DNA from: Rhodospirillaceae bacterium
GTDB lineage: Bacteria; Pseudomonadota; Alphaproteobacteria; Puniceispirillales; Puniceispirillaceae
Length of the DNA: 24,900 bases
Reading direction: 5' to 3'
Assembly (NCBI GenBank): GCA_002721775.1
Contig: PBLM01000045.1
Location: 1-24,900 of the forward strand
Shown here: positions 8,916 through 15,387 of the stretch, in pieces
Layout of the letters: every line of letters starts with the position of its first letter
Position numbering within the stretch: position 1 is the stretch's first letter
Notes under the pieces: model-generated
What the model saw: the letters and a program-made list of their open reading frames with translations, nothing else
The model's database searches: none
Told to the model about the DNA's origin: nothing
Position numbers and translations under genes: made by a program

Positions 8916-9205
8916 GGTGTTTTCTACCTTTCATATTAGTCGAGATATTTGTGTGTATATTTATGTTATTACAATGTGGCACTAATACACAATCTGTAGA
9001 TAGCAAAAAATTACAAATAACAAGATGCAGCTTAAACATGCGTGCATTCTCTGGTTTAAGCTAGAGGCTTTATTTAAACGTCAAGCGAAAAGACACTATT
9101 TTTATGATATCCGGCTTTATTAGTTAAGAAATATTGCGGTTACTTTATTAAAGCGGGTACTGGTAACGTTAAAAGCCAAAAAACTCCTCAAAGAAGAAGG
9201 TTAGG
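8916..9205. promoter_or_regulatory. Leader region of the methyltransferase operon
   Basis: A 290-bp AT-rich stretch without a convincing gene, between the small 96-residue gene and the methyltransferase gene, both read leftward. It must hold the operon promoter unless transcription reads through from the small gene. It contains a perfect 9-bp inverted repeat (listed separately). No strong -35/-10 pair stands out; TTGTGT and TAACAT, 18 bp apart on the minus strand at about 8,960-8,990, are only a weak candidate. Just below the small gene, CTCC-TCAAA-GAAG next to five A residues (9,178-9,195) could act as a feeble minus-strand terminator, which would leave the operon with its own promoter. Confidence 0.45.
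9029..9062. repeat. 9-bp perfect inverted repeat, possible operator
   Basis: AGCTTAAAC at 9,029-9,037 is matched by its exact reverse complement GTTTAAGCT at 9,054-9,062, with a 16-bp spacer. It lies 114-147 bp upstream of the methyltransferase start. The half-site TTTAAGCT appears again at 9,546-9,553, 50 bp upstream of the start of the 96-residue gene. The arrangement resembles a binding site for a dimeric regulator more than a terminator: the loop is long, the arms are AT-rich and no proper U-tract follows on either strand. Function is inferred. Confidence 0.4.
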
Positions 9206-9496
9206 TTACTGGGACTCGATAATGTCAATAATTTCCCTGAGAACATTTGTACCCACATGTGATAAAGGTTTGTATCCCTTAACCCATGCTTCTCCTCTAT
9301 GCTGATATACGGAGGAAATATTTTGAAACCGCTTCTCAATTGAACCTTTGCTTCTGTTTTTCAATGAACCGGCAATCAAGCCACGGATAATTTCGGCTTT
9401 AACAAATTTTTTACCTGATATCTCCAAATCTCGCATTTGATTGTATGCCTTGACAGCTTCTTTAAGCTCATCTGGAGACCATTTTTGAAACGACAT
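9206..9496 (-). CDS. Small protein resembling McrA/HNH-endonuclease N-terminal domain
   Basis: A 96-residue basic protein with no nuclease motif. Its sequence pattern is KWSPDELKEAVKAYNQM, then KKFVKAEIIRGL, SKGSIEKRFQNISSVYQ and WVKGYKPLSHVGTNV. This closely follows, in the order I remember it, the N-terminal domain of many HNH endonucleases of the 5-methylcytosine-dependent McrA type (W-x-x-x-E-L, AY, KAE-x-x-R, RS-x-GSIE-x-x-x-x-N-I-S, GYKP). Here the domain stands alone. A clear ribosome site AGGAG lies 7 bases before the ATG at 9,496. It is the nearest gene upstream of the methyltransferase and is read in the same direction, so it could be a DNA-binding accessory or a controller for the operon. 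It could also be a relic of an endonuclease gene, but I see no HNH remnants downstream. Confidence 0.72.
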   Translation of the reverse strand: MSFQKWSPDELKEAVKAYNQMRDLEISGKKFVKAEIIRGLIAGSLKNRSKGSIEKRFQNISSVYQHRGEAWVKGYKPLSHVGTNVLREIIDIIESQ

Positions 9497-9730
9497 GGCA
9501 TGCTCCTAAAAAAATGATACAGAAGTTCTACTGCACCTGTAACAATTTAAGCTTATACTTGGAAGTCTTACAAATGTTAGACGAATTTGAATTTGAAAGA
9601 AGAAGGAAAAATTGCTTATAAATACACTGAAAATGTGTCCACACCTGAAACAGATACCGCCCAGCAACATCATTTGAATTTTGATGATGCTCTCAGTTTA
9701 TGGTGTTGAATAGACAATTCGAGTTGAGCA
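9497..9730. promoter_or_regulatory. Divergent intergenic region
   Basis: A 234-bp AT-rich region between the minus-strand 96-residue gene and the plus-strand 160-residue gene. It must contain promoters for both. It carries one TTTAAGCT half-site (9,546-9,553) like the arms of the inverted repeat before the methyltransferase gene. For the minus-strand gene, TTGTTA and TGTATC with an 18-bp spacer (about 9,515-9,545) is a weak promoter candidate. A 41-codon plus-strand frame beginning TTG (9,587-9,709) is present, but I do not call it a gene. Confidence 0.4.
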
Positions 9731-10213
9731 ATGAAGATAATCTCGAAAATTCCCGCTATGTCGGACAATGAATTATCTAAGCTATTCACAAACGCGCTTG
9801 AACTTATCCATAACAAAAAAATGGTGAAAGACGCTCAAGAAGTACTGAAAGCAATCCAAGCCGAGTGGTCAAAACGGTTAGATGCTTACAATGACGGCAA
9901 ATATAAAGCCGAGACCCCCGAAAAAGGAGTGCTCAAAACTCTCGGATACAGGGTAGGTAATGATGGTGTTGGTATAGAAAAACGAAGAATACTTATCGAC
10001 TATCTGCTCAACCAACAATTACCACCCGTGGGCTCACCTGCACATATGGCGGAATGGGGAGAGCCAAGCTCAAAACAGCGTTACCGAAAAGCACACAGAG
10101 TAATTCAAGTGTTAAAGTCTACTGCTTCAACCTTGGGATACATGGATAAAGCTGAAAGAGAATGGGAGGAAGATTTGGCATATATGGAGAAGACTTGGGG
10201 TCATTTAAAATAA
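9731..10213 (+). CDS. Conserved hypothetical protein (160 aa)
   Basis: A 160-residue soluble protein without signal peptide or membrane segment. The N-terminal third is helical and basic. The central part holds a conserved-looking block EKGVLKTLGYRVG (about 69-81), then RRILIDYLL (90-98), LPPVGSPAHMAEWGEPSS (102-119) and a C-terminal helical segment ending WEEDLAYMEKTW. I have an impression of the block (leucine-rich, GYRVG, ILDY, LPPV, WG-P-S) from unnamed proteins in accessory DNA but cannot name a family. It is the only plus-strand gene between 9,500 and 12,860, and it converges on the HtrA-like gene with a 7-bp gap. A GAG-rich segment (GAGTTGAGCA) lies just before the ATG. Function unknown. 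Confidence 0.72.
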   Translation: MKIISKIPAMSDNELSKLFTNALELIHNKKMVKDAQEVLKAIQAEWSKRLDAYNDGKYKAETPEKGVLKTLGYRVGNDGVGIEKRRILIDYLLNQQLPPVGSPAHMAEWGEPSSKQRYRKAHRVIQVLKSTASTLGYMDKAEREWEEDLAYMEKTWGHLK

Positions 10214-10220
10214 GTGCGCG

Positions 10221-11468
10221 TCATGGAACGTTATAAGACCTTACAAACCCAGGCTCGTAATCAATCTTAAAATAGTCATAGAAAAGCTCATCTATACTGG
10301 ACCAGTGTCGCGTAATGATTTCCTTTTCACCTTCCCCAGAAAGCAATTTTTCTAAATGCTCAATACTTGTCGGTTTCACACCATCAATTGTAAGCACCAC
10401 TTCCCCTTTTCCAAATCCAATTCTCTGGGCATATGAACCCTTTCTGACAGAATGGAACATATAATGTTTTTCTTGGACAAACCTCTCTGGATAAATGTCC
10501 TCTGCTATAAGTCCCCCATCAACCATAAGATACTGTCGCTCAGTTATTTTGGATTTAGGGCTAAACTCTACAGTTCCTTTTATTTTGGTCTCACCCCTTT
10601 TAAAGGTAAATTCTGCGTTGCCACTTTTTCCTCTAAGTTCAGTTGCTAGCTCTGTTGGTGAGGAAATCTCAATACCATTAACCGCAATTACCTCATCTCC
10701 AATTTGAATGCCTTCCGACAATTTCCCTAATCTATTTCCTGCTACAATCAGATAATTTTCAGCAACATTATCGGATGCAAAACTTAGCGGCAAAAGTGGT
10801 GGTGAAGGGTTAAAATTATTCTTCAATAATTCTAAAGATTTACAAACTGGAGCCATTGGCACAGCAAAATTGAGCCCCTCGCTATCTTTTAGACTCATAG
10901 CGTTTATCCCAATGATTAAACCAGTATCTAGACTTATTAAGGGGCCTCCAGAGTTTCCTGGATTAATAGCAGCATCAGTTTGCACCCAGTCATGTCCTTC
11001 ATAAAACCGGACTTTGGACACAATCCCCCTACTCGCAGAAAAATAAAGCGAATGCGGGTGCCCGAATGCTGCCACCTCTAAACCGTTTAATCTTCGAGTT
11101 TTGCAGTCCAATTGAGCTACTAATGCACTATCAGGGATGTCCTTAACGGTAAGAATGGAAAAATCAAGTTCTGGGTCGACATAGACAATTTCAGCTTCTT
11201 GAAAATCATTATCCTTGAATAGAACTTCCACAGTGCCTGTACCTCGCCCAGACACATGTGCATTGGTAATAATCCAGCCACGGTCTTTATCGACCAAAAA
11301 CCCGGCACCATTCGATACACCTGCTTCATCCTCAAAAAATGGATAGCTGATGGAAGTCTTTATTCGAACTGCATATTTTGATGCATCTTCAAGAATGCTT
11401 GCGGTTGCGCTTGCTAAACTACCTAGCAAAAACAACAGAACCAGTGAAAATATTTTCAATTGTTGCAC
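10221..11468 (-). CDS. Exported HtrA/DegP-like serine protease with two PDZ domains
   Basis: A 415-residue trypsin-fold protease of the HtrA type. A signal peptide covers residues 1 to about 24 (hydrophobic core SLVLLFLLGSLASATAS, cleavage probably after ATAS), placing it in the periplasm. The catalytic triad is complete: H71 in TNAHV, D102 in ELDFSIL and S173 in GNSGGP. A first PDZ-like domain spans about 225-310 (GIQIGDEVIAVNGIEI) and a second about 320-400 (GKGEVVLTIDGVKP). HtrA proteases degrade or refold damaged envelope proteins. Its length is a little below DegP (about 450-475). The annotated start is GTG at 11,468, but AAGG overlaps it; TTG at 11,459 has the AAGG 8 bases upstream and is an equally good start that leaves the signal peptide intact. 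It sits inside the island and is probably not the cell's housekeeping copy. Confidence 0.9.
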   Translation of the reverse strand: MQQLKIFSLVLLFLLGSLASATASILEDASKYAVRIKTSISYPFFEDEAGVSNGAGFLVDKDRGWIITNAHVSGRGTGTVEVLFKDNDFQEAEIVYVDPELDFSILTVKDIPDSALVAQLDCKTRRLNGLEVAAFGHPHSLYFSASRGIVSKVRFYEGHDWVQTDAAINPGNSGGPLISLDTGLIIGINAMSLKDSEGLNFAVPMAPVCKSLELLKNNFNPSPPLLPLSFASDNVAENYLIVAGNRLGKLSEGIQIGDEVIAVNGIEISSPTELATELRGKSGNAEFTFKRGETKIKGTVEFSPKSKITERQYLMVDGGLIAEDIYPERFVQEKHYMFHSVRKGSYAQRIGFGKGEVVLTIDGVKPTSIEHLEKLLSGEGEKEIITRHWSSIDELFYDYFKIDYEPGFVRSYNVP

Positions 11469-11518
11469 CTTATTTAATTATCGGAATAGTCATTATAAAA
11501 TAGATTTAAAAGCGTAAC

Positions 11519-12370
11519 TTAGGCTCGAAGCTCATAAAGCTTAATTGCGGTTTTTTGAAGTTCGTCTTTCCACATTAAATTATCCAAGAAATGTTTTGGT
11601 ATTCTTTTATAGCCGTAACTTGCTCCTGCTATCATTCCTGCGACAGCTCCAACAGTGTCACTGTCATATCCTCGATTTACCGCGCGAATAATACAATCAC
11701 TGAAGTTGTTTGTTGTGCAGTATGCCCACATAGCAGCTTGATAAGTCTCAACAATATAGCCCCCTGACATAACCTGTTCTCTGGGGATATCCAGTGGGTG
11801 TCTATAGCGTCTATATCTTTGCAATGAGGCACCATGCCAAAGTTCATGGGCAAGAATTCTACTATAATTTAAGCACTTGGCACTGCCATGGGTCAAAATG
11901 CTTTGAGCAACAGCGAGCTCCATAGCTCGCTCTGGTGTAGCAGAAACCATTACCACTGGAGCTAAGCGCATCAAACCGCCATTTCCACTTTCCTCGTCAT
12001 CGCCCGTTCCTTGATACGGTACTTCTTTGTTTTTCAAATATCTATTCAATGCTTTTTGTGTTGTATGGCCTATGTCAAAGCACTTTTCTCGGGGCGAATA
12101 TTTTCCATTCAGATACCATTCACAAAAGTTATCCATCACTGAATTAGGATTAAATTCACCTTTATTTTCAATAAGCGACTTAGCTAACGCCAAAGCCATT
12201 GACGTATCATCTGTCCATTCACCCACAGCTACGCCATGCGCACCACCAGATGCATATTTTGTGATATAATCTTCTGGTTCCCTGGACTTTGTGAACTCAA
12301 GGGGCGCCCCCAATGCGTCCCCTATGGCCAGCCCCATAAACATCCCGATAGCTGTATCTAAAGTTATCAT
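11519..12370 (-). CDS. ADP-ribosylglycohydrolase family protein (DraG/ARH-like)
   Basis: A 283-residue, apparently complete ADP-ribosylglycohydrolase. Expected binuclear-metal motifs are present: GLAIGDALGAP near the N-terminus (13-23), EWTDDTSMALA (51-61), GNGGLMR (129-135) and GYDSDTVGAVAG (234-245), in which D54, D55, D236 and D238 are the likely metal ligands. Enzymes of this family remove ADP-ribose from proteins, nucleic acids or small molecules; the substrate here is unknown. The gene starts 29 bp after the stop of a small zinc-ribbon gene read in the same direction, so the two are probably one unit. No ADP-ribosyltransferase partner is visible nearby, which leaves a role in reversing phage- or toxin-made ADP-ribosylation as one possibility. 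Confidence 0.9.
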   Translation of the reverse strand: MITLDTAIGMFMGLAIGDALGAPLEFTKSREPEDYITKYASGGAHGVAVGEWTDDTSMALALAKSLIENKGEFNPNSVMDNFCEWYLNGKYSPREKCFDIGHTTQKALNRYLKNKEVPYQGTGDDEESGNGGLMRLAPVVMVSATPERAMELAVAQSILTHGSAKCLNYSRILAHELWHGASLQRYRRYRHPLDIPREQVMSGGYIVETYQAAMWAYCTTNNFSDCIIRAVNRGYDSDTVGAVAGMIAGASYGYKRIPKHFLDNLMWKDELQKTAIKLYELRA

Positions 12371-12399
12371 TCTTACTTCACCGTTATGATATTAAGTTT

Positions 12400-12750
12400 T
12401 CATAAAACACTATAGCTTAGTTTAAAATCACCTCTGACTTTGCATGCTGGGCAAGTTTTCGTTTTCCATTCTTGTTCTAAATCAGAAAGTGACATATTCA
12501 CATCAAGATTATGCAAAGCTAAAAGCTCAAAAGCAGCTATTCGGCCTATGCGCTCACATGAATTGCAGTAGCACTCAACCAACCATCCCTCTCGCCTCGC
12601 CCGACCGAGCTTGGATTTTAAGGAATGCTCTGAAGAAGGTAGTGTGGGACCGCTTTTATAAATATGACGAACAGCTCCAGCTCGACGAAATCCTCCTTGC
12701 TGCCTTGAACTCCAGCCATAGCCTGGTCTTCCACCATGCCGTCTACTCAT
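12400..12750 (-). CDS. Small zinc-ribbon-like hypothetical protein
   Basis: A 116-residue protein starting MSRRHGGRPGYGWSS. The N-terminus is basic and Gly/Arg-rich, and two cysteine pairs follow: CYCNSC (C-x-C-x-x-C) and CPAC, separated by about 40 residues, a typical spacing for a zinc ribbon. The cysteines and the spacing to the downstream ADP-ribosylglycohydrolase gene (29 bp) support this strand over the overlapping plus-strand frame. The ATG at 12,750 is preceded by GAG 6 bases upstream; a GTG at 12,765 would add five residues but has no ribosome site. A nucleic-acid-binding role is plausible from the basic tail and zinc ribbon, but no family is recognised. Confidence 0.6.
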   Translation of the reverse strand: MSRRHGGRPGYGWSSRQQGGFRRAGAVRHIYKSGPTLPSSEHSLKSKLGRARREGWLVECYCNSCERIGRIAAFELLALHNLDVNMSLSDLEQEWKTKTCPACKVRGDFKLSYSVL

Positions 12751-12860
12751 ATCAATCTCTATCACTTAAACAAAAATTTATTTCTGATGATATGTTGCTG
12801 TAAAAAACATATTATGGCTAATATTTTGAGAATTTCACTCTGAAAATAAGGCCTTTGAAA

Positions 12861-13763
12861 ATGCGCACAGCAAACTACAAAGAAACTGCCAGAGACATCT
12901 TAATAAGCATCAAAAAATCCAGCGCTGAAGAGGCAAAAAATCTTGAGAATAATGAGTTAGAATTCAAATCTTCGTGTATCTCTTCTGTAAAAATGAAGAA
13001 TGAACTCGTTAAATCAGTTGTTGGATTTTTAAATTCAAATGATGGCGGACTTTTGATGGTGGGTGTCAGCGATGACGCCAATCTCTTGGGTATAGAAAAA
13101 ACTGAAGAAAAATTTAGCTCTCTTGACGATTATGAACAACTTGTCAATCAACATCTTCGAAGCAATATCCGTGATGGTGCAGAGCGTTTACGTCAACATA
13201 TCAGAGTATTCAGCTTAAATCAGGAAGGTAAAACAGTCCTTTGTGTGAGGGTCAATCCTTTTGTTCCTAAAAATGGTCAAATTGTGTCTTTTGGCACATA
13301 TCAGAACCCTGAAAATAGAGGTGACAAGCGTGAGAAATGTTATCTGAGAACAGGAAACCATACCTCTGAGTTAAACGATGTAGAAATTGCAAGTTTTGCA
13401 GTAAATCGCATGGAAGGAGAAATCAAAAATCGTTCTGAATTCATCAAAGATACTCAAGGTCAAAATGTTTTCACCTCTCCTAACTTTGTATTAACAGAAG
13501 TTTTACCAGACAGCACCTCACCTCATGGAAAACCTGCATTAGAGATAAAACTTTCTGATGGTAATAAGTCCCTATCAAAATATCGGCTCAAAAAATTCAA
13601 TAATCATGAGCAAATTGTAAAAAAAGCGTATTCCCTCATTGGCAAAGAAGTCAGAACGTTTACCTGGGAAGATAAAAAATCAGAAGATAAAAAGCGCTTT
13701 GAAAAGCAGGGCTATTTCGAAAACCTTTATCCCATCCTAAAAGACCAGCGGTTTGAGGAGTAA
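12861..13763 (+). CDS. AlbA_2/Schlafen-type putative ATP- or nucleic-acid-binding protein
   Basis: A 300-residue protein whose first 150 residues fit the AlbA_2 (formerly AAA_4) domain found in Schlafen-like and many mobile-element proteins: ELEFKSS (32-38), NELVKSVVGFLNSNDGGLLMVGVSDD (from about 47), then GIEK, a middle strand region and KCYLRTGNHTSEL (near 160). The second half (about 180-300) is lysine-rich and unassigned. I chose ATG 12,861 because AAGG lies 9 bases upstream; a TTG at 12,855 is too close to that site. AlbA_2 proteins occur in phage-defence and regulatory contexts, but no specific activity can be assigned. The gene is convergent with the integrase gene, and the two stop codons touch within TAATTA. 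Confidence 0.82.
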   Translation: MRTANYKETARDILISIKKSSAEEAKNLENNELEFKSSCISSVKMKNELVKSVVGFLNSNDGGLLMVGVSDDANLLGIEKTEEKFSSLDDYEQLVNQHLRSNIRDGAERLRQHIRVFSLNQEGKTVLCVRVNPFVPKNGQIVSFGTYQNPENRGDKREKCYLRTGNHTSELNDVEIASFAVNRMEGEIKNRSEFIKDTQGQNVFTSPNFVLTEVLPDSTSPHGKPALEIKLSDGNKSLSKYRLKKFNNHEQIVKKAYSLIGKEVRTFTWEDKKSEDKKRFEKQGYFENLYPILKDQRFEE

Positions 13764-14750
13764 TTACGGTATTTCAATTAATTTTTTCTGAATTTTTTCC
13801 AATGAAGCGTGAGAATAGCGCATAAGCATACTCATTGTTCGGTGACCACTGATTGCTGCAACCTCGGGAGGGGTTAATCCAGCTTCAAAAAATCTACTAA
13901 TTGCTTCGTGCCGCAAGTCATGAAATCGAATTGAAGGAAGTCCAGCAAAGCTGCGTGCTTTTTCAAACGCCATACGAATAGCATTTTCAGACATTTCAAA
14001 TAATTTTTCACTTGTTGAGCTTGTGGCTAGTTTCATTGCGGCATCTAACGCACGAGGGGTCATGGGTATGAGACGTGGGAAGCCATTTTTTGTGTCATTC
14101 ACAAAAACCACGCCGCTTTTAAAGTCTATATCTAAGCTCATTAAATTACAGAGCTCACTTCTTCTAAGCCCCGTTTCCAACGCTAGAATTAATATCTGCT
14201 GAAACTTCTTACATTTTCGTTTGCCTCCAGCTGCAAAAATAGCCTCAAACTGCTCCTGAGTTACGCGTCGGAACAATTTCTGTTTTGATACTTTTGCTCT
14301 TTTGATTTTTAGAGCGTCACTTGGAAAGTCCCAGTCCCATTCCTCTGAGGCCATACGACAAGCTTCTGAAATAATGCTAAATTGCCTGTTAAAAGTAAAA
14401 CCTTTGATTTTTTTAAGCCGTTGCATCTGCCAAGCCAATAAATGCTGTTTTGATAGAAGGCTGAATGCTATATGAGGCCAATCTTCTCTCAACAGCGCCT
14501 TTATAACTATTTTTTCATTCAGAGCACTTGGTCGGCTCTCAACAAGACGGCTTGAGTATTCTATGAGTATTTCTGCTGGATTTGTTGGCCTATAGCGATG
14601 ACTGACATGGTGATTCGCCATTAATTTAGCTTCAAGTTTGAAAGCCCACACCTTTGCTTCTTTTAGCGAAGAGAAAGTGGCTGACTGACGTGAGCCAGAA
14701 ACTCTTACCTGCGCTTGGATACGTCCATTTCTTTTTCTAAAACTAGGCAT
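13764..14750 (-). CDS. Tyrosine recombinase (phage/island integrase)
   Basis: A 328-residue site-specific recombinase of the tyrosine family with a full catalytic set: R196 in TGLRRSEL, K221 in NDTKNG, H277-x-x-R280 in HDLRH, H303 in SGHRT and the nucleophile Y312 in MRYSH. An N-terminal arm-binding-like domain (1-50, RKRNGRIQAQVRV) and a core-binding domain (about 55-155) precede it. It should insert and excise the island at the neighbouring tRNA-Pro gene. I took ATG 14,750 as the start because GGGAG lies just upstream; in-frame starts at 14,762 and 14,789 would add 4 or 13 residues. The ribosome site is part of an inverted repeat (listed separately). The integrase is transcribed away from the tRNA. 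Confidence 0.93.
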   Translation of the reverse strand: MPSFRKRNGRIQAQVRVSGSRQSATFSSLKEAKVWAFKLEAKLMANHHVSHRYRPTNPAEILIEYSSRLVESRPSALNEKIVIKALLREDWPHIAFSLLSKQHLLAWQMQRLKKIKGFTFNRQFSIISEACRMASEEWDWDFPSDALKIKRAKVSKQKLFRRVTQEQFEAIFAAGGKRKCKKFQQILILALETGLRRSELCNLMSLDIDFKSGVVFVNDTKNGFPRLIPMTPRALDAAMKLATSSTSEKLFEMSENAIRMAFEKARSFAGLPSIRFHDLRHEAISRFFEAGLTPPEVAAISGHRTMSMLMRYSHASLEKIQKKLIEIP

Positions 14751-14791
14751 CTTTGCTCCCATTTGTGACAAATTGTGACAAAAGAGCAAAG
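14751..14791 (-). promoter_or_regulatory. Inverted repeat around integrase ribosome-binding site
   Basis: CTTTGCTC at 14,751-14,758 is the exact reverse complement of GAGCAAAG at 14,784-14,791. In the minus-strand mRNA the 3' arm GAGCAAAG lies directly before the integrase ATG and includes part of the GGGAG ribosome site. Pairing of the arms across a 25-base loop would hide that site, suggesting translational damping of the integrase. The loop contains the tandem TTGTGACAAA repeat. Confidence 0.45.
14763..14782. repeat. Tandem 10-bp repeat next to attachment site
   Basis: TTGTGACAAA occurs twice in direct succession (14,763-14,772 and 14,773-14,782). Each unit is nearly symmetrical (TTTGTGACAAA). 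Short tandem repeats between an integrase gene and its tRNA target commonly serve as arm-type integrase or excisionase sites; an operator for a repressor is the alternative. The repeat itself is seen directly; its role is inferred. Confidence 0.5.
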
Positions 14792-14839
14792 AACAGTCTT
14801 TTTAGCTGTTATCTATATAATTGTATTATCTGGATATTT

Positions 14840-14916
14840 TGGTCGGAGTGGCGGGATTTGAACCCACGACCCCTACACCCCCAGTATAGTGCGCTACCAG
14901 GCTGCGCTACACTCCG
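14840..14916 (-). tRNA. tRNA-Pro (GGG)
   Basis: A complete 77-nt cloverleaf can be folded on the minus strand. The acceptor stem is CGGAGTG/CACTCCG, the D arm GCGC/GCGC with the loop AGCCTGGTA, the anticodon stem CTATA/TGTAG with the loop CTGGGGG (anticodon GGG), and the T arm GTGGG/CCCGC with the loop TTCAAAT. A73 is followed by an encoded CCA (14,840-14,842). The C1 first base and G/C-rich acceptor match proline tRNAs. Its 3' end faces the integrase, making it the likely attachment site of the island. It reads proline codon CCC (and CCU by wobble). Confidence 0.95.
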
Positions 14917-14991
14917 ACGTTATGCTTTTATACACCACCGCCAAACAGGGATGCAAGCAGAACTCTGTGAAAATCATTCATGCTCAGACAG

Positions 14992-15387
14992 TTATCGACC
15001 GAGCTTGCCCAATAGTCTCTTCACTATCTCGTCAGCTTCTCCCAGCAACGCCTCTGCTTTGCGAAGATGGGCTTCTGCTGCCGATTGTCGTATTACCAAA
15101 GAAGGATACTCCGCCACATTTGTCCGCTTAGATTTAGACGCAGAGGCCCTCTTCTTCAGCGTATTTTGTGCCCCTTTGATAGTGTACCCTTCATCATACA
15201 ACAAAGACTTAATAGATTGCAGAAGTTGAATGTCTTCTGTCCTATAATAACGACGTCCACCGCTGCGTTTCAACGGCTTCAAATCTGAGAATTTGCTTTC
15301 CCAGAACCTAAGAACGTGAGCGGGAACGTTTAATTGCACCGACACTTCTGATATCGTCTGATAGGCACCAGGTGCTTTCTGTACCAT
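14992..15387 (-). CDS. MerR-family transcriptional regulator
   Basis: A 131-residue protein with an N-terminal MerR winged-helix domain: [20 protein letters not shown] (11-30), then [20 protein letters not shown] (40-59) and [13 protein letters not shown] (62-74). The C-terminal part is a helical tail (about 80-131) without the cysteine or effector-pocket residues of metal or drug sensors. It directly follows ihfA with a one-base TAATG overlap, an arrangement widely conserved in alphaproteobacteria downstream of fabH-ihfA. The target genes are not known from the sequence. It is the last gene before tRNA-Pro and the island. Confidence 0.9.
   Translation of the reverse strand: MVQKAPGAYQTISEVSVQLNVPAHVLRFWESKFSDLKPLKRSGGRRYYRTEDIQLLQSIKSLLYDEGYTIKGAQNTLKKRASASKSKRTNVAEYPSLVIRQSAAEAHLRKAEALLGEADEIVKRLLGKLGR

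Larger units (their letters stand above)
1..14842. mobile_element. tRNA-Pro-associated genomic island, left end outside window
   Basis: A tyrosine recombinase gene lies 89 bp from the 3' end of a tRNA-Pro gene and is transcribed away from it, the usual arrangement of an island integrated into the 3' end of a tRNA. Everything leftward is accessory: AlbA_2 protein, ADP-ribosylglycohydrolase, HtrA-like protease, small unknowns and a restriction-like operon. Everything rightward is conserved alphaproteobacterial housekeeping. The left part is visibly more AT-rich, with many poly-A/T tracts. I saw no second copy of the tRNA 3' sequence within the window, so the far attachment site must lie beyond position 1. 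The exact right boundary inside the tRNA gene cannot be fixed without the other junction or an empty-site relative. Confidence 0.72.

Noticed and set aside
9178..9195. Possible terminator after the 96-residue gene
   Set aside because: Only a 4-bp stem (including a G-U pair) and five U residues; too weak to list on its own.
9587..9709. 41-codon plus-strand frame starting with TTG upstream of the 160-residue gene
   Set aside because: Composition looks somewhat coding, but there is no ATG, no good ribosome site and no recognisable product; a decayed gene fragment cannot be excluded.
12444..12803. 119-codon plus-strand frame overlapping the zinc-ribbon gene
   Set aside because: It lies antisense to a frame with two clean cysteine pairs and a normal distance to its downstream partner; its own product has no recognisable pattern.
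14753..15229. 158-codon plus-strand frame across the tRNA and merR
   Set aside because: It runs antisense through a certain tRNA gene and a clear MerR gene; the W-R-D-L-N-P-R-P-style peptide it contains is a known artefact of translating a tRNA in this direction.
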